DNA from: Clostridia bacterium
GTDB taxonomy: Bacteria; Bacillota_A; Clostridia; Lachnospirales; Lachnospiraceae
DNA: 24,271 bases
Direction of reading: 5' to 3'
Assembly (NCBI GenBank): GCA_012515365.1
Contig: JAAYYM010000112.1
Coordinates: 1 to 24,271, forward strand
Part shown: piece after piece, positions 8,118 through 15,546 of the stretch
Layout of the letters: each line of letters begins with the position of its first letter
How positions within the stretch are numbered: position 1 is the first letter of the stretch
Program-made: the position numbers and the translations under genes
The notes under the pieces: model-generated
Database searches by the model: none
Seen by the model: the letters and a program-made list of their open reading frames with translations, nothing else
Told to the model about the DNA's origin: nothing

Positions 8118-8480
8118 ATGGATGTACGTGAGATGTTGTGCATTGGCTGTCCAAAGGGATGTCAGCTATCTGTAACAATTCCGAATGGTGCAACACCGGA
8201 TCAGATTACTGTAACAGGTAATACTTGTAAAACCGGTGAGGAGTATGCCAGAAAAGAAGTGACAGATCCAAGAAGAATAGTAACTTCGACTGTTCCGGTC
8301 AACAACGGAAAGCTTCTTTCTGTGAGGACAAGGACAGACATTCCAAAGCATCAGATCATGGAATGCATGGAGATCCTTAAAGGAATTACGGTGGAAGCAC
8401 CGGTTTATATAGGAGAGGTAATCGTTTCGGATATTGCAGGTACCAAAGTCGATGTAATCGCGACAAAGACAATCGAGTGA
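8118..8480 (+). CDS. DUF1667 domain protein, small cysteine-rich subunit of the G3P oxidoreductase
   Basis: A 120-residue soluble protein of the DUF1667 family (PF07892). Four cysteines stand in a CX2CX3C arrangement at C8, C11 and C15 (CIGCPKGC) plus C37 ([11 protein letters not shown]). This resembles the N-terminal [4Fe-4S] domain of molybdopterin oxidoreductases, so it probably carries an iron-sulphur cluster. The conserved [12 protein letters not shown] segment follows. The start is set by GAGGAGGT eight bases upstream. It occupies the place where enterobacterial operons have the Fe-S anchor GlpC, but it has no membrane segment and is far smaller. It is probably an electron-transfer subunit of the two flavoproteins before it. 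The family has no established biochemical role that I know of. Confidence 0.87.
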   Translation: MDVREMLCIGCPKGCQLSVTIPNGATPDQITVTGNTCKTGEEYARKEVTDPRRIVTSTVPVNNGKLLSVRTRTDIPKHQIMECMEILKGITVEAPVYIGEVIVSDIAGTKVDVIATKTIE

Positions 8481-8499
8481 TGGGAGAAGGAGGCGTAAG

Positions 8500-10002
8500 A
8501 TGAATCAATATGTAATGGCTCTCGATCAGGGGACAACAAGTTCCAGATGTATCTTATTTGATCATGAAGGAAAGATATGCAGCATAGCGCAAAAAGAGTT
8601 TTCACAAAGCTATCCAAAACCTGGCTGGGTAGAGCATAATCCAATGGAAATATGGTCAAGCGAATTATCTGTTGCGACAGAGGCTATGGCATTATTAGGA
8701 GTAGGACCGGAACAAATTAACAGTATCGGAATCACCAATCAAAGAGAGACCACTATTGTATGGAACAAACATACCGGTGAACCTGTTTATCCTGCGATCG
8801 TCTGGCAGTGCAGACGTACTGCAGATCTAATAGATAAGCTGGTTGCAGACGGTCTTGGGGAAGTCGTAACGGATAAGACCGGATTGATCCCAGATGCTTA
8901 TTTTTCAGCAACAAAGATTGTCTGGATTTTAGAGCATGTACCAGGTGCAAGGGAACTTGCAGAACAAGGTGATCTCTTGTTTGGAACAGTGGATACGTGG
9001 CTGATCTGGAATTTGACCAAAGGAGTCACTCATGTAACGGATTATACCAATGCGTCGAGAACGATGCTGTTTAACATTCATGACTTATGCTGGGATGAGG
9101 AACTGTTATCCTACTTTAATATTCCACGCAGTATGCTTCCGCAGGTAAAACCATCCAGCTGTATATATGGGAAGACAGATCGAAATGTGCTCGGTGGCGA
9201 AATACCGATCGCAGGTGCAGCTGGTGATCAGCAGGCAGCGTTATTTGGTCAGTGCTGCTTCGAACCAGGTGAAGCAAAGAATACATATGGAACAGGCTGT
9301 TTCTTATTGATGAATACAGGGAGAAATGTGATCAGATCCGGACATGGACTACTGACAACTATAGCGGCAGGCGTCAGTGATCAGGTGGAGTATGCATTAG
9401 AGGGCAGTGTTTTCGTCGCAGGCGCGTCCATTCAATGGCTGCGAGACAGCATGCGTATGATTAAATCAGCTTCCCAGTCAGAAGAGTATGCAATCAATGT
9501 GCCTGATACAAACGGAGTTTATGTAGTGCCTGCTTTTACAGGCTTTGGTGCTCCTTATTGGGATCAATATGCAAAGGGAACTGTCGTAGGCTTGACCAGA
9601 GGCTGCCAGAAGGAGCATTTTATCAGAGCAACACTCGAGTCGATTGCCTATCAGTCATATGATGTCTTATGTGCCATGGAAGAAGATTCAGGGATTCATT
9701 TAAAGGCACTGAAGGTCGATGGAGGAGCCAGTGCAAATGACTTTTTGATGCAGTTTCAGTCAGACATGGTCGGAACACTGGTCGATCGTCCTCAATGCAT
9801 CGAGACGACAGCACTCGGAGCTGCTTATCTGGCAGGCCTTGCATGTGGCTACTGGAAGGATCGTGATGAAATCAAAGCCAACTGGCAGCTGGGACTGAGA
9901 TTTACGCCATCTATGAAGGAGGAAGAACGTGAACAGCTTCTAAAAGGGTGGAAACGTGCGGTCCGCTGCGCACTTGTCTGGGCGCAGGACAGAGACGAAT
10001 GA
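8500..10002 (+). CDS. glpK: Glycerol kinase
   Basis: A 500-residue FGGY-family kinase that phosphorylates glycerol to sn-glycerol-3-phosphate with ATP, committing it to the oxidoreductases encoded just upstream. Landmarks are [11 protein letters not shown] (ATP loop, residues 7-17), GITNQRETT with the substrate-contact RE pair, WQCRRT, and [13 protein letters not shown] with the catalytic aspartate D243. The C-terminal FGGY region shows [14 protein letters not shown] and [12 protein letters not shown]. Length and order are normal. AGGAGG lies about six bases before the ATG, 19 bases after the DUF1667 stop. Low-GC Firmicute kinases are usually activated by HPr phosphorylation of a histidine in the loop before EIPIAG; here that position is N229. 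No glpF or glpP gene is in the window. Confidence 0.97.
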   Translation: MNQYVMALDQGTTSSRCILFDHEGKICSIAQKEFSQSYPKPGWVEHNPMEIWSSELSVATEAMALLGVGPEQINSIGITNQRETTIVWNKHTGEPVYPAIVWQCRRTADLIDKLVADGLGEVVTDKTGLIPDAYFSATKIVWILEHVPGARELAEQGDLLFGTVDTWLIWNLTKGVTHVTDYTNASRTMLFNIHDLCWDEELLSYFNIPRSMLPQVKPSSCIYGKTDRNVLGGEIPIAGAAGDQQAALFGQCCFEPGEAKNTYGTGCFLLMNTGRNVIRSGHGLLTTIAAGVSDQVEYALEGSVFVAGASIQWLRDSMRMIKSASQSEEYAINVPDTNGVYVVPAFTGFGAPYWDQYAKGTVVGLTRGCQKEHFIRATLESIAYQSYDVLCAMEEDSGIHLKALKVDGGASANDFLMQFQSDMVGTLVDRPQCIETTALGAAYLAGLACGYWKDRDEIKANWQLGLRFTPSMKEEEREQLLKGWKRAVRCALVWAQDRDE

Positions 10003-10053
10003 AATTTTGCAATTGGTTAGTAAAGCGACGAATAAAGAGAATGGAGAATAGAT

Positions 10054-11031
10054 ATGGACATACAATATTTATTATGGCTGCAGGAATTAAGAGAATCGTC
10101 CGCAGGGGTACTGGATCAGTTTTTTATTGCCTTGACGAATTTTAATGTGGGCAAAGGGACGATCGTTCTCATCGCTTTGATTTATTGGAGTGTCAATAAA
10201 AATGCCGGAGTATATCTGCTGTTTTCCTATAATTTAGGCTATGTGATCAATCAGTTTATCAAAAATACATTTTGTATTTATCGTCCATGGATACGTTCTA
10301 GTAAGATTCATCCTGTTAAGGCAGTGCTGGAGGGGGCGTCAGGCTATTCCTTTCCCAGTGGTCATACGATGACTGCGGTGACGATATATGGCGGACTTGG
10401 ATGGTGGTATCGCAAACGAAAGTGGCTGATGATCCCATGTTTTATATTAGCGTTATTATTTGCTTTTGCAAGGAACTATCTGGGTGTGCATACGCCACAG
10501 GATGTAGTGGTGGGTGCATTGGTCGGCGTGCTTGCTCTTTGGATGACACATCATCTTTGTGAATGGTTTCTAAAGCATCCCAAACGTGACTGGCTGATCA
10601 TGCTTTGCGCAGTCGGCTTTGCCGCTGTATTGTTTATATTTGCAAGATATAAAAGTTATCCACTGGATTATGTAAGTGGTCAATTACTAGTTGATCCGGA
10701 GAATATGATGACAGACTGTTTTTCAGCAGCGGCAGCGTTGATTGGCTCTGCGATTGGCTGGTTTATAGAATTTCGTTTTATTAAATTCAGCATGGATGTG
10801 TCCAAGAAGTTAAAGCTATTGCGTTTTCTTGTAGGAACCGCGTTATTATTGATGATAAATAAAACGTTGATTCATTATTTACAGTCTCTGGTTACAGAGC
10901 AATGGAAAACTGCTGTACAGCTTTTTATGGTGACCATTCTGATTCAGGTGGTTTATCCATTTCTATTTACCATGTTTGAACGTCATGTTCTGACAAGAAT
11001 AAAAAAATACAGAAATACAACAGAAAAATGA
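10054..11031 (+). CDS. PAP2 family membrane phosphatase
   Basis: A 325-residue polytopic membrane protein of the type 2 phosphatidic acid phosphatase superfamily. All three catalytic motifs are present: K70-x6-R77P78 (KNTFCIYRP), P101SGH104 (SFPSGHTM), and R140-x5-H146-x3-D150 (ARNYLGVHTPQD). Such enzymes remove phosphate from lipid phosphates such as phosphatidate or undecaprenyl pyrophosphate at the outer face of the membrane. The protein is longer than a minimal PAP2 and has about three further hydrophobic segments at the C-terminus, where no catalytic motif is seen. The start has GGAGA six bases upstream. It lies 51 bases after glpK with no terminator, so it may share the operon and link glycerol-3-phosphate supply to lipid turnover; that is inference. 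Confidence 0.88.
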   Translation: MDIQYLLWLQELRESSAGVLDQFFIALTNFNVGKGTIVLIALIYWSVNKNAGVYLLFSYNLGYVINQFIKNTFCIYRPWIRSSKIHPVKAVLEGASGYSFPSGHTMTAVTIYGGLGWWYRKRKWLMIPCFILALLFAFARNYLGVHTPQDVVVGALVGVLALWMTHHLCEWFLKHPKRDWLIMLCAVGFAAVLFIFARYKSYPLDYVSGQLLVDPENMMTDCFSAAAALIGSAIGWFIEFRFIKFSMDVSKKLKLLRFLVGTALLLMINKTLIHYLQSLVTEQWKTAVQLFMVTILIQVVYPFLFTMFERHVLTRIKKYRNTTEK

Positions 11032-11040
11032 GGATTTTAA

Positions 11041-12543
11041 ATGAGTGAAATGAGTACAATTGAAGCTGTTCTGCAGGGAATTGATGTCAGACAGAATTTA
11101 AGCAGATTAAGACAGGAAATTAAGAATACAAATACAGTGGAAAAAAGAGAGCTTAAAAGGCGCCTGATTCAAGAGAAAGAGTCGATGCTTTGCCTACTTA
11201 CAGATGAGGATGCAAAGACCAGAAAAAATGTAGCGCTTCTGATCGGAGACTTGGCACTGCAATCCTTTCTGTCGCCTCTGCTTGACGCCTATCAGGCTGA
11301 AACACAAAGATTTGTGAAAACCTCATATTTAAAGGCAGTTAAATCACTGGATTACAAAGACTATCTGCCTTTATTTAAGGAGTGCAGGGAGAAGCTGCTT
11401 GGAGAGGAACTTAGCGCAGATAATAAAAAGCATATTGAAGAAGAATTACAATGCTTAAATGATTTGATTATTTTGAAAGAAGGAATGAAACGTCATCGAT
11501 ATCATGGAACTGATGTGCAGACGGAATGCATTTTTATGACGAATAAACAATACCTGTATGTGCTGCAGAATCAGATTGAGCAGGTGGATGAACATGCAGA
11601 ATTCCTACCATTTGCAGCGGGAGTGAGAGTTTTAACCAAAAGACTTGTGGACTTATTGCCACTTCGTACTTATCGCGAACTTCTATTTGTAATACCGGGA
11701 ATGAAGGTATGTGAGAGCGATCCCCAAAAGGCAGCAGAACGAATTGCTCATTCTGATCTTTTAGCGTTTATCAAGAGAACACATGATGGGACACCTCCTT
11801 ATTATTTCCGTCTGGAAGTAAAGAGTCACATGACACTTGATGAGAAAAGTACTTTTACAAAGAAATTAAGCCGAGGAATAGAAGAATTATCGGGAAGGAC
11901 ACTTTTAAATTCGACCTCTCATTATGAGTTTGAAATACGACTGATTGAAAACAAGGAACATACATTTAATGTACTTCTTAAATTATATACAATAAAGGAC
12001 GATCGTTTTGAATATCGAAAGGAGTATCTGTCGTCTAGTATTAAGCCTGTGAACGCGGCATTACTTGTGCAGCTGGCATCTGACTATATGATATCTGACG
12101 CACAGGTGCTGGATCCATTTTGTGGGGTCGGCACGATGTTAATCGAACGACAAAAGGTTATAAAGGCAAATACGTCATATGGAATCGACAGTTCAAAAGA
12201 AGCAATTCTAAAAGCAAGAGAAAATACAGAGGCAGCAGGTCAGGTCATTCATTATATTAATCGTGACTTTTTTGATTTTAAACATGAATATCTGTTTGAT
12301 GAGATTTTTACAAATATGCCTTATGCATGCGGCTATGTGACGCAGGAGTCCATTCGTGAACTTTATATTTCATTTTTTGGAACAGCATCCTTGGTTCTTA
12401 CAAAAAGAGGGCGCATTCTGATGCTGACGCATGATCTGCCACTCGCAATTCCGTGTGCAGCAAAAAATCAGTACCGGCTGATAGAAAAATGGGAAATTTC
12501 AAAAACAGAAATGACTTATTTGGTTATTTTTGAAAAAGAGTGA
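11041..12543 (+). CDS. HEAT-repeat / THUMP-like putative RNA methyltransferase
   Basis: A 500-residue protein in three parts. Residues about 45-115 look like HEAT-type helical repeats (DEDAKTRKNVALLIGDLAL, then a similar KTSYLKAVKSL block). Residues about 160-310 are poorly conserved but resemble a THUMP RNA-binding domain, with FRLEVKSH and FEIRLIEN strands. Residues 340-500 are a class I methyltransferase of the UPF0020/Trm14 type: motif I VLDPFCGVGTMLIE (D358, G362), an acidic GID at the end of strand 2, and motif IV TNMPYA (425-428). The usual motif is NPPY, so the second position is changed to methionine. A guanosine-N2 methyltransferase acting on tRNA or rRNA is the best guess. The gene starts nine bases after the PAP2 stop with a GAGG site overlapping that stop, so the two are coupled. 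Confidence 0.78.
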   Translation: MSEMSTIEAVLQGIDVRQNLSRLRQEIKNTNTVEKRELKRRLIQEKESMLCLLTDEDAKTRKNVALLIGDLALQSFLSPLLDAYQAETQRFVKTSYLKAVKSLDYKDYLPLFKECREKLLGEELSADNKKHIEEELQCLNDLIILKEGMKRHRYHGTDVQTECIFMTNKQYLYVLQNQIEQVDEHAEFLPFAAGVRVLTKRLVDLLPLRTYRELLFVIPGMKVCESDPQKAAERIAHSDLLAFIKRTHDGTPPYYFRLEVKSHMTLDEKSTFTKKLSRGIEELSGRTLLNSTSHYEFEIRLIENKEHTFNVLLKLYTIKDDRFEYRKEYLSSSIKPVNAALLVQLASDYMISDAQVLDPFCGVGTMLIERQKVIKANTSYGIDSSKEAILKARENTEAAGQVIHYINRDFFDFKHEYLFDEIFTNMPYACGYVTQESIRELYISFFGTASLVLTKRGRILMLTHDLPLAIPCAAKNQYRLIEKWEISKTEMTYLVIFEKE

Positions 12544-12546
12544 CTT

Positions 12547-12567
12547 TCTGACTGAAATCAGTTCAGA
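12547..12567. terminator. Weak hairpin between convergent genes
   Basis: TCTGACTG-AAAT-CAGT(t)CAGA forms an eight-pair stem with one bulged T and a four-base loop, four bases after the methyltransferase stop and before the ATPase stop. No U-tract follows on either strand, so it is at best a weak or factor-assisted terminator. Confidence 0.35.
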
Positions 12568-12581
12568 TGAGTAGCATGTGA

Positions 12582-13970
12582 CTAAGTTTCATGATAGAGC
12601 TGTGGAAGTGTCAAAAGGATGACACCGTCTTCTGCAGCTTTATTAATTAGAACGTTTGTAAAACCACTACGGTTTACGAGACAGTAGCAGCGATGTTCAA
12701 TGGTAGTGACTACCTTGCTTTTTTCGATTAGGGCCTGTAGATCGCTGATATCCATAGGACGTCCACCAGAGTAATTGACCGTGCCAAAAAGACCGTATGT
12801 GTTAGTCATATCTGTTGCAAGCAGATCAATATGGTCTGTAGAGGATTTTGACCAATAGGATCCGATTTGATTGATTTCAAATACGAGATGATGGTCATAA
12901 TGAAGAAAATATTCTTTCACGATGTCCAATAGTACCTGTTCCATGTATTCCGGAATATAGTCTTCTATCAGAGTCAGATAGGAGAGAAAGATACGACCGG
13001 ATGTGATATGGGATTTATTATCTGGTACAAAACGATAGTAAAAACGGAACATCAGATCAGAAATTGTGTAGTAGCTTTTTTTCTGATCCTTTGATGCAAC
13101 CGGAGTTTCCTTTTTGATCAGACCCATTGTAGTAAGAGCCTTTAAATACTTAACGCAAAGTCCTGTTTCCAGATGAACTCTGTCTGCAATTTCACTTAAT
13201 CTGCAGCTTCCTGAAATGATCGAGGAGAAAATGGCATGATAAATGGTCAGTTCGCGTAGCTCTTGTTTCAGGATTAGTGTAGGAAATTCAGAAAAACAGG
13301 CATGTCTTGTGAAAAATGCATTCATAATATTGGTTTTTAAATCGGCACCGGAATCCAGTAACTCTAAATAAAGCGGAACGCCTCCGGTCATTCCATAAAT
13401 GATCGCATTTTCTTCAGGACTGTAGAGCGGAAAAAACTGCGAACAGTCGCGGTAACTAAGGCCACTTATGCGAAGGGATGTATCATAAATACCATAAAGA
13501 GGACTTTGAGAGGACATCACTGTTTTCTCCATAAAGGAATTTGAAGAATCAGCCAGAATAACCATCAGTTTTGAAACAGGTTGCTTTTGTTCCAATACAT
13601 TGGCTAACAGGCGTAGAAAATCAGGATGACAGTGATAAAGATTAGAAAAGTCATCAATGACCAGTACAGTAGGTTCTTTTTGTGAAAAAATCTGTATATT
13701 CTGCAAAACAGTATCGAAATCCTGTAATGCAGGCGGCGAAAACAATGCAGGTGCAATGCAGGAAAATAAAGCCTTTGAAAAGGCCGTCAGATTATCGTCA
13801 TAAATGGATGGCAGCGCAGAAAAAAATACAGTCTTCTTTCCTTTACAGAATTCAGTGATCAGGGTTGTTTTACCTACGAATCTGTTTCCGTATAGAAGAA
13901 TGCAGGAGGTCGGTTTTTGCTGCCAAAGAGTATCAAGTACCACTAATTCATTCGTTCGTCCGATGAACAT
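12582..13970 (-). CDS. AAA ATPase with C-terminal DUF234 domain
   Basis: A 462-residue P-loop protein of the archaeal-type ATPase/DUF234 family. Walker A is GNRFVGKT (28-35) and Walker B is VLVIDDF (D106/D107). A winged-helix segment follows in the middle (LSEIADRVHLETGLCVKYL, then LIKKE). The last 90 residues match DUF234, a relative of PD-(D/E)XK nucleases: IGSYWSK-x-DHIDLLATD is present, but the segment that normally reads GECKW is GTVNYS, so the catalytic E-x-K is missing and nuclease activity is unlikely. Members are widespread and of unknown function. A longer frame reaches 14027, but that would place the start inside the -35 box; the ATG at 13970 has GGAGGT five bases upstream and gives the typical MFIGRTNEL start. 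It is divergent from a diguanylate cyclase gene. Confidence 0.85.
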   Translation of the reverse strand: MFIGRTNELVVLDTLWQQKPTSCILLYGNRFVGKTTLITEFCKGKKTVFFSALPSIYDDNLTAFSKALFSCIAPALFSPPALQDFDTVLQNIQIFSQKEPTVLVIDDFSNLYHCHPDFLRLLANVLEQKQPVSKLMVILADSSNSFMEKTVMSSQSPLYGIYDTSLRISGLSYRDCSQFFPLYSPEENAIIYGMTGGVPLYLELLDSGADLKTNIMNAFFTRHACFSEFPTLILKQELRELTIYHAIFSSIISGSCRLSEIADRVHLETGLCVKYLKALTTMGLIKKETPVASKDQKKSYYTISDLMFRFYYRFVPDNKSHITSGRIFLSYLTLIEDYIPEYMEQVLLDIVKEYFLHYDHHLVFEINQIGSYWSKSSTDHIDLLATDMTNTYGLFGTVNYSGGRPMDISDLQALIEKSKVVTTIEHRCYCLVNRSGFTNVLINKAAEDGVILLTLPQLYHET

Positions 13971-13997
13971 AGAACACCTCCAATATAAGATGTAGTA

Positions 13998-14027
13998 AGT
14001 ATACAGTTTTTTGTGGAAACTTGTCAA
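13998..14027 (-). promoter_or_regulatory. Promoter of the AAA/DUF234 gene
   Basis: On the minus strand: TTGACA (14022-14027), an 18-base spacer, TATACT (13998-14003). Transcription would start near 13991, about 20 bases before the ATG at 13970. Confidence 0.75.
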
Positions 14028-14041
14028 GAAACAGCAATACC

Positions 14042-14070
14042 TTGACGATTATGATCGGAATGGATAAAAT
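14042..14070 (+). promoter_or_regulatory. Promoter of the PAS-GGDEF gene
   Basis: TTGACG (14042-14047), a 17-base spacer, TAAAAT (14065-14070). Its -35 is only 14 bases from the -35 of the opposing promoter. Confidence 0.75.
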
Positions 14071-14094
14071 GAAAGAAAGAGTATTTACGAGAGG

Positions 14095-15501
14095 ATGGCC
14101 ATATTGGAACATAATAATCCAGAGAAACTTGCAGGTCAATTCCATACAGACAGTTACGAAGCATTGAGGAACGAGTACAATGCTTTACATAACGAGCTGA
14201 AGGATACCAGATTACGATTGGATTTACTGCTTGATAGTATTGTAGGTGGATTATTCAGCTATGATGTCATTACGGGTAAATTTGACTATATTGGAAAAGG
14301 TGTACTGAGCATGTTTCACTGTGATGAGCGTCAGTTCAGGGAACGCTATTTTAATTTATTTGAACTGATGGTTTCTACACATGACAGAGAAGCAGTGATG
14401 AAGCAGATTGACAATCAGCTTCCTTATTATCAGACGATAGAGCTTACTTATCGGGCCAACCGTTTTTCTATGGATGACTCTTTATTATGGATTTATCATA
14501 AAGCCAGATTATTTACTGACCATGATGGTCGAAAGAAATATTATGTTGTGATTACAGATATTACAGAACAAAAATTGATACAGGATGAGTTAAACAGAGC
14601 CAATCAAAAGCTCTATGAGGAGCGTGAGAGGAATCGTCTGATCGGCGAAACCATTGATGAGATTCAGATTGATTATGATGTAAAAGCTGATATTATGACT
14701 TATTTAAGATTTAGTAAGCGTGAGAAGATCAATGTTGTTAAAAACTTTATGAAGGATGGCATGTCTTCTGATTTTATTTATCCGGATGATTATGACAATG
14801 TTAAGAAAGAATTTTCACAGGCTTTGACCAGACCTGTTAAGCAGGCGATTGAATATCGGACAACAATTATGACAGGGGAATATCTGTGGGTGCGTTTAAA
14901 TTATGCAAGTTTTGAAGATAAACAGCATCAGATGATTAAAGTATTCGGTATTCTTAAGGATATTACGGAGGAAAAGAGAGAGCAGGAAGAGCTGATGAAG
15001 CAGATTCAGCTTGATCCGATGACTGGTATCCTAAATAAAGTGTCAACGCAGACAGCGATAGAAGAATATATGCAGCAGTATCGTACCTTTGGAGATCATG
15101 TACATGCCTTGATTGCAATTGATACAGATTATTTTAAAGATGTAAATGATACCTTTGGGCATCTGTTTGGCGATGAAGTCATTATGTTTGTTGTAAAAAC
15201 GCTTCAAAAAATATTTGATTCAGAGGATATAATCGGCAGAACCGGAGGAGATGAGTTCCTTGTATTTATGAAGGACGTTCGCAAGGAAACGGCAATCAAA
15301 CGGGCTTGTTATCTGAATTCTGCCATTAATAAAGAATTTGTTCATGATGGAAAAAGTGTACAGCTCAGCTGTAGTATAGGTCTTGCATTTACAGATCATG
15401 ATAAAATTGATTATATGACTTTATTTCAAAGAGCAGATAAGGCTTTGTATCTTGCCAAGGAAGAAGGCAGAAATTGTTATCATGTGTATGAGAATGAATA
15501 G
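14095..15501 (+). CDS. PAS-PAS-GGDEF diguanylate cyclase
   Basis: A 468-residue soluble sensor enzyme without membrane segments. A short coiled coil (residues 22-45) leads into two PAS folds: about 45-165, ending YYVVITDITEQK, and about 180-295, ending VFGILKDITEEKR. The GGDEF domain begins LDPMTGILNK, carries the metal site DTDYFKDVND (about 343-352) and an intact GGDEF at 384-388, so it should make c-di-GMP from GTP. The inhibitory RxxD site is DSED (375-378), lacking the arginine, so product feedback is probably lost. Start is uncertain: the ATG at 14095 directly abuts GAGAGG, whereas an in-frame TTG at 14104 has that site nine bases upstream. The REC-HD-GYP gene follows after 45 bases, likely in the same transcript, pairing synthesis with breakdown. 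Confidence 0.93.
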   Translation: MAILEHNNPEKLAGQFHTDSYEALRNEYNALHNELKDTRLRLDLLLDSIVGGLFSYDVITGKFDYIGKGVLSMFHCDERQFRERYFNLFELMVSTHDREAVMKQIDNQLPYYQTIELTYRANRFSMDDSLLWIYHKARLFTDHDGRKKYYVVITDITEQKLIQDELNRANQKLYEERERNRLIGETIDEIQIDYDVKADIMTYLRFSKREKINVVKNFMKDGMSSDFIYPDDYDNVKKEFSQALTRPVKQAIEYRTTIMTGEYLWVRLNYASFEDKQHQMIKVFGILKDITEEKREQEELMKQIQLDPMTGILNKVSTQTAIEEYMQQYRTFGDHVHALIAIDTDYFKDVNDTFGHLFGDEVIMFVVKTLQKIFDSEDIIGRTGGDEFLVFMKDVRKETAIKRACYLNSAINKEFVHDGKSVQLSCSIGLAFTDHDKIDYMTLFQRADKALYLAKEEGRNCYHVYENE

Positions 15502-15546
15502 GTATCCAAATACATCGGGCACCATTTAGTGCGGAATGGAGACTTT

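Noticed and set aside
8044..8175. 43-codon frame starting right after the GlpB-like stop
   Set aside because: No ribosome site of its own, and it overlaps the well-supported DUF1667 gene in another frame.
13971..14027. 19-residue N-terminal extension of the AAA ATPase
   Set aside because: It would start inside the -35 box of its own promoter, and the 13970 ATG has a perfect GGAGGT.
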